From Sphingobacteriales bacterium (GTDB lineage: Bacteria; Bacteroidota; Bacteroidia; Chitinophagales; Chitinophagaceae), in assembly GCA_016200915.1 (NCBI GenBank), contig JACQDV010000020.1:1-64000 (forward strand): a stretch of DNA of 64,000 bases, in the 5' to 3' direction. Below the pieces are notes generated by a model. It ran no database searches. It saw nothing but the letters and a program-made list of their open reading frames with translations, and was not told the DNA's origin. The position numbers and the translations under genes are program-made. The first letter of the stretch is position 1, and every line of letters begins with the position of its first letter. This document shows, in pieces, positions 61,398-64,000 of this stretch.

Positions 61398-61577
61398 ATG
61401 ATAATAGCTAAAACAGCACTTCAAATATAGTTATCATATTTGCTTGTTGTAAAACATATTAAAAAATTGAAGTAAATTCTTATCACATTTGATGCAGATT
61501 AATACTTTCTTTAATTAGTCTGCAAACAACCAAGTTTGAGAAGGAGATATTAACATAATTGCAATAAGTTTCTGTAC

Positions 61578-62117
61578 TCACTTACAATAATTGATAAAAT
61601 CCACCTTTAACATTCCAGTATTATGAGATATACGGGCTAATAATCTCCTCCTAAAGAGCTCCTTCACAACAGTAGTAACATAAATTTCACTACTATTTAA
61701 GTAAAACCCATTTTCATCAAATAGTTTTTTTAAAAAGCAACTATCATTAAGTTTGGAATATTTATCAGAAGCCTTGTCTGTTACTACTTCATAAAAATAA
61801 TATTTGTATTTATCCAAGTTACTTTTGAGCTTAATAGCAGAATCACCCTTAATGTATATTCTTATCTTCTCATCATACCCAGTTGAGTCAAAAGTCTTTT
61901 CATTACATATTATATCATATAACAAATGATTTTGTATTATCACATTTTTCTTGTTCCCAGAAGGTTCTAAGACATCAAGTAAAACAAAATAACTTTTAGT
62001 AAATCCTTTATTCTTTAGGATGTAATCAAAATATTTATTATCGCAATTATTAAATGATAACTGACTTTTCGCACAAAGTGGTAATGCCAAAAAAAGAACA
62101 GGAATTATGTTTTTCAT
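61578..62117 (-). CDS. Candidate immunity protein of the second RHS tip
   Basis: A 179-residue protein with a signal peptide (LALPLCAKSQ) and an otherwise soluble, Lys/Asp/Tyr-rich body ending in FINYCK. It has four or five Cys residues in the mature part. No family is recognised. It is encoded 18 bp downstream of the M91-like RHS tip on the same strand, the normal place for an immunity gene. A periplasmic location would fit neutralising a toxin delivered there. Confidence 0.6.
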   Translation of the reverse strand: MKNIIPVLFLALPLCAKSQLSFNNCDNKYFDYILKNKGFTKSYFVLLDVLEPSGNKKNVIIQNHLLYDIICNEKTFDSTGYDEKIRIYIKGDSAIKLKSNLDKYKYYFYEVVTDKASDKYSKLNDSCFLKKLFDENGFYLNSSEIYVTTVVKELFRRRLLARISHNTGMLKVDFINYCK

Positions 62118-62135
62118 ACTATATTAATTATGTAA

Positions 62136-63176
62136 CTAGTAATTGTTTTTAAATTTTAAAAGTTTACTCGGCACAGATTTTAATTCGTATCTCAAATAAT
62201 TAGGATTATCATCTCTATTATCAAGGTTAAGAACTGGATATGTTGTTCTATTAATATCACCTATTGTTGAACCGACTAAACGATTTTCAAAATTTATGGC
62301 ATTTACTTCTGCCATAGGAATTCCATTTTCTGTAAACGAATAATCAACAGTATTTTGGTCAAAATCAAAAGAATGCTGTATTTCATGAGCAAATCCTTTT
62401 AAAGGTGCTCTATATTCTGGTTCACCGTTGACCAGTCTTCCTCCTAGCCTTGTGGTGTAACGGGTAGTTTTCGTTGGATCATACGCTATTACACTCCCTT
62501 GATTTTCACCTCTTTTTCCTAAGCCATATGAACCGTTTTCTGAACCATCATCTTCATTTAAATTTCTGATGAAATGCAATTGTTTAGAGTTTTGTAAAGT
62601 ATTTACTTTATTAGCAATTTCCTTATCACCAGTAAAATACTGTAGTTTACTAAGATCCTGTCTGACTGATTCCAAGTATTTATTGCTAGTTACTAACGTA
62701 TTATCTTTACTTATATTATTTTGATGAATCCCGTTTTGGTCAAGCTGGTTCTTTTGCTCATCAGATAAATTACTATATCCATTCCAAGCTGTAAGTTTCC
62801 CATTAGCGTATTCAGCAAATCTGAAACTTCCTCCATCGTCTAAATATGCAATAACAACCCCATCACCATTTAAATCTATTATTCTAACAGGGTCGTTTGC
62901 TGCATATTGATAAGGTGACATTGTCATATATTTTTCAGAGAATCTATCTTGTGTAAAGAACCTTCCTATTTGTGCATCATACATTCTCGCCCCATAATCC
63001 AACCACTCTAACCCGCTGCCATCAGAAAATTCTTGTCGTTGTTCCTCCTTACCATTGTATTTCTTCTTGTTTTGTGGAGAACCAATGCCAAGAGCCTTAC
63101 TACTTATCCCCGCCATTGTTAACCCGAACGTATAATAACGATTTCGAATGCAGCTCAAACCTACAAAGGGTTTCAA
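62136..63176 (-). CDS. Orphan RHS tip with M91-like zinc metallopeptidase domain
   Basis: It has the same RHS-core end as the first tip ([47 protein letters not shown]), followed by ~240 residues of a different C-terminal domain. [12 protein letters not shown] (His264, Glu265, His268) is a zincin motif. Downstream, [12 protein letters not shown] supplies a third acidic ligand, and GSVIAYDP resembles the front of the M91/NleD-like effector family. The reading starts at a TTG (63176) or the ATG at 63116, at the same place as the other tip, so the N-terminal RHS barrel is missing here too. The immunity candidate follows. Confidence 0.82.
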   Translation of the reverse strand: MKPFVGLSCIRNRYYTFGLTMAGISSKALGIGSPQNKKKYNGKEEQRQEFSDGSGLEWLDYGARMYDAQIGRFFTQDRFSEKYMTMSPYQYAANDPVRIIDLNGDGVVIAYLDDGGSFRFAEYANGKLTAWNGYSNLSDEQKNQLDQNGIHQNNISKDNTLVTSNKYLESVRQDLSKLQYFTGDKEIANKVNTLQNSKQLHFIRNLNEDDGSENGSYGLGKRGENQGSVIAYDPTKTTRYTTRLGGRLVNGEPEYRAPLKGFAHEIQHSFDFDQNTVDYSFTENGIPMAEVNAINFENRLVGSTIGDINRTTYPVLNLDNRDDNPNYLRYELKSVPSKLLKFKNNY

Positions 63177-63297
63177 AGATCTTTTGCTTTAATAAATTTA
63201 ACTTAAAATGCTGAAAATGGCTATGCTTATGTATCATATTGCTATAACCTTCCTTTAAACTGGTTTTCAAAACTTTCTTTATCTTCCATCACCCGAT

Positions 63298-64000
63298 ATG
63301 CTTAAACAACTGCTGCTCTTACCTCTCCTGCTATATGTATCGTTTCTTTCTGCACAAAAAAAGAACGGCGCTTATTCCATTCACATTCATAAAACAAACA
63401 GCGAAATAAAAATTGATGGGGCCATGGACGAAGCTGCCTGGCAGGAGGCGGAAGCAGTCAGGAATTTTTTTATGGTATTACCCATGGATACCAGCCATGC
63501 AAAAGTAGAAACAGAGGTACGCTTGTTGTATGATGCAGAGAATATCTACATCCTCGCTACCTGTTTTCATAAACCAACTGTTCCTTACCGGGTAGAATCA
63601 TTACGCCGTGATTTTGTATTTGGCAAGAATGATAACTTTCTCTTTTTTATTGATCCCTTCAATGATCTTACCAATGGTTTTACATTCGGCGCTAATGCTG
63701 CCGGTGCCCAATGGGATGGTATGTTGTACGAAGGAGGCAAAGCTGATCTGAGCTGGGATAACAAATGGACTTCTGCCGTAAAAAACTATACTGATAAATG
63801 GATATTTGAAGCGGCTATCCCTTTTAAAAGCATCCGCTACAAAAAAGGAATTACTCAATGGGGAATTAATTTCAGCCGGTTGGATATTACCGAAGCAGAA
63901 AAATCAAGTTGGGCTCCGGTGCCACGACAATTTCCCACTGCTTCACTGGCCTACACGGGTACGTTAGTATGGGATGCGCCACCGCCGCAAGCTGGTTCTA
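63298..64000 (+). CDS. DUF5916 / CBM9-like exported protein (cut by window edge)
   Basis: Open from the ATG at 63298 to the window end (234 codons). It starts with a signal peptide (LLYVSFLSAQKK), then a carbohydrate-binding-module-9-like domain: IKIDGAMDEAAWQEAE, VRLLYDAENIYILATCF, FFIDPFNDLTNGFTFGANAAGAQ and WIFEAAIPFKSIRY. This is the N-terminal part of DUF5916 proteins, which end in an outer-membrane-type beta region not seen here. Role unknown; the family is widespread in Bacteroidota. The upstream ~120 bp hold no recognisable gene. Confidence 0.85.
   Translation, partial: MLKQLLLLPLLLYVSFLSAQKKNGAYSIHIHKTNSEIKIDGAMDEAAWQEAEAVRNFFMVLPMDTSHAKVETEVRLLYDAENIYILATCFHKPTVPYRVESLRRDFVFGKNDNFLFFIDPFNDLTNGFTFGANAAGAQWDGMLYEGGKADLSWDNKWTSAVKNYTDKWIFEAAIPFKSIRYKKGITQWGINFSRLDITEAEKSSWAPVPRQFPTASLAYTGTLVWDAPPPQAGS

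Overview
The window is an AT-rich chromosomal segment from a member of the Bacteroidota, most likely a Chitinophagaceae-like lineage. The evidence is three secreted proteins ending in type IX secretion (T9SS) sorting domains (two type A, one CHU_C/type B), many small '...Q'-ended signal peptides and lipoproteins, little Shine-Dalgarno sequence, occasional TAnnTTTG-like promoter elements, and family content typical of that group (DUF1080, DUF2911, DUF4395, GxxExxY, Uma2, GH3-like, TIGR02757, PaaZ, LptB). The genus cannot be fixed from the sequence alone.

Layout. 1-4.3 kb: end of an unknown gene, a DUF1080 protein, a T9SS-exported trypsin-like protease and two tandem paralogous small exported proteins. 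4.5-10.8 kb: lysS, a patatin, Uma2, a flavin reductase, a GxxExxY gene boxed by inverted repeats, an FAH-family hydrolase and an ArsC-like protein, all on the minus strand. 10.9-19.6 kb (plus): an Ala/Lys/Thr-rich exported protein, a probable outer-membrane barrel, an ECF sigma factor with an overlapping membrane partner, Nfu, PaaZ, a Fic protein with a palindromic upstream site, an enoyl-CoA hydratase and an AlkA-like glycosylase. 19.6-27 kb (minus): carbonic anhydrase plus SulP (bicarbonate uptake), FabG, PhyH plus GH3, a ParE-type toxin-antitoxin pair and lptB. 27-43.5 kb: metF, a GNAT-like protein, TIGR02757, cystathionine synthase/lyase, asnB, tandem DUF2911 genes, a CoA-transferase, AcpH-like, Fur, SCO, GH25 and GT2. 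43.6-53.7 kb: a large T9SS hydrolase-like protein whose nucleophile is missing, an XRE regulator, an oligopeptide-type permease, a polysaccharide block (O-antigen ligase, Wzz, flippase) and an Lrp regulator.

53.7-64 kb is the most unusual part. First come two tandem genes for a structured RNA (171 and 196 nt). Each has a complete tRNA-Leu-like frame (acceptor, D, anticodon and T arms), but the variable arm is replaced by a branched domain of about 90-115 nt. Differences between the two copies are base-pair preserving in several helices, so the fold is probably selected. The pair ends in a strong terminator. Next is a cysE-cysK-DUF4395 cysteine operon. It is followed by an array of eleven units in which ATTACA (once ATTAAA) recurs exactly every 21 bp. 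Last is a pair of inverted, N-terminally truncated RHS tips. Each carries a different putative metallopeptidase toxin and its own downstream candidate immunity gene, and the two flank a T9SS type B protein. A DUF5916-like gene starts at the right edge and runs out of the window.

The intergenic regions also hold several families of imperfect palindromic repeats. One copy appears to be inserted in frame inside the TIGR02757 gene.
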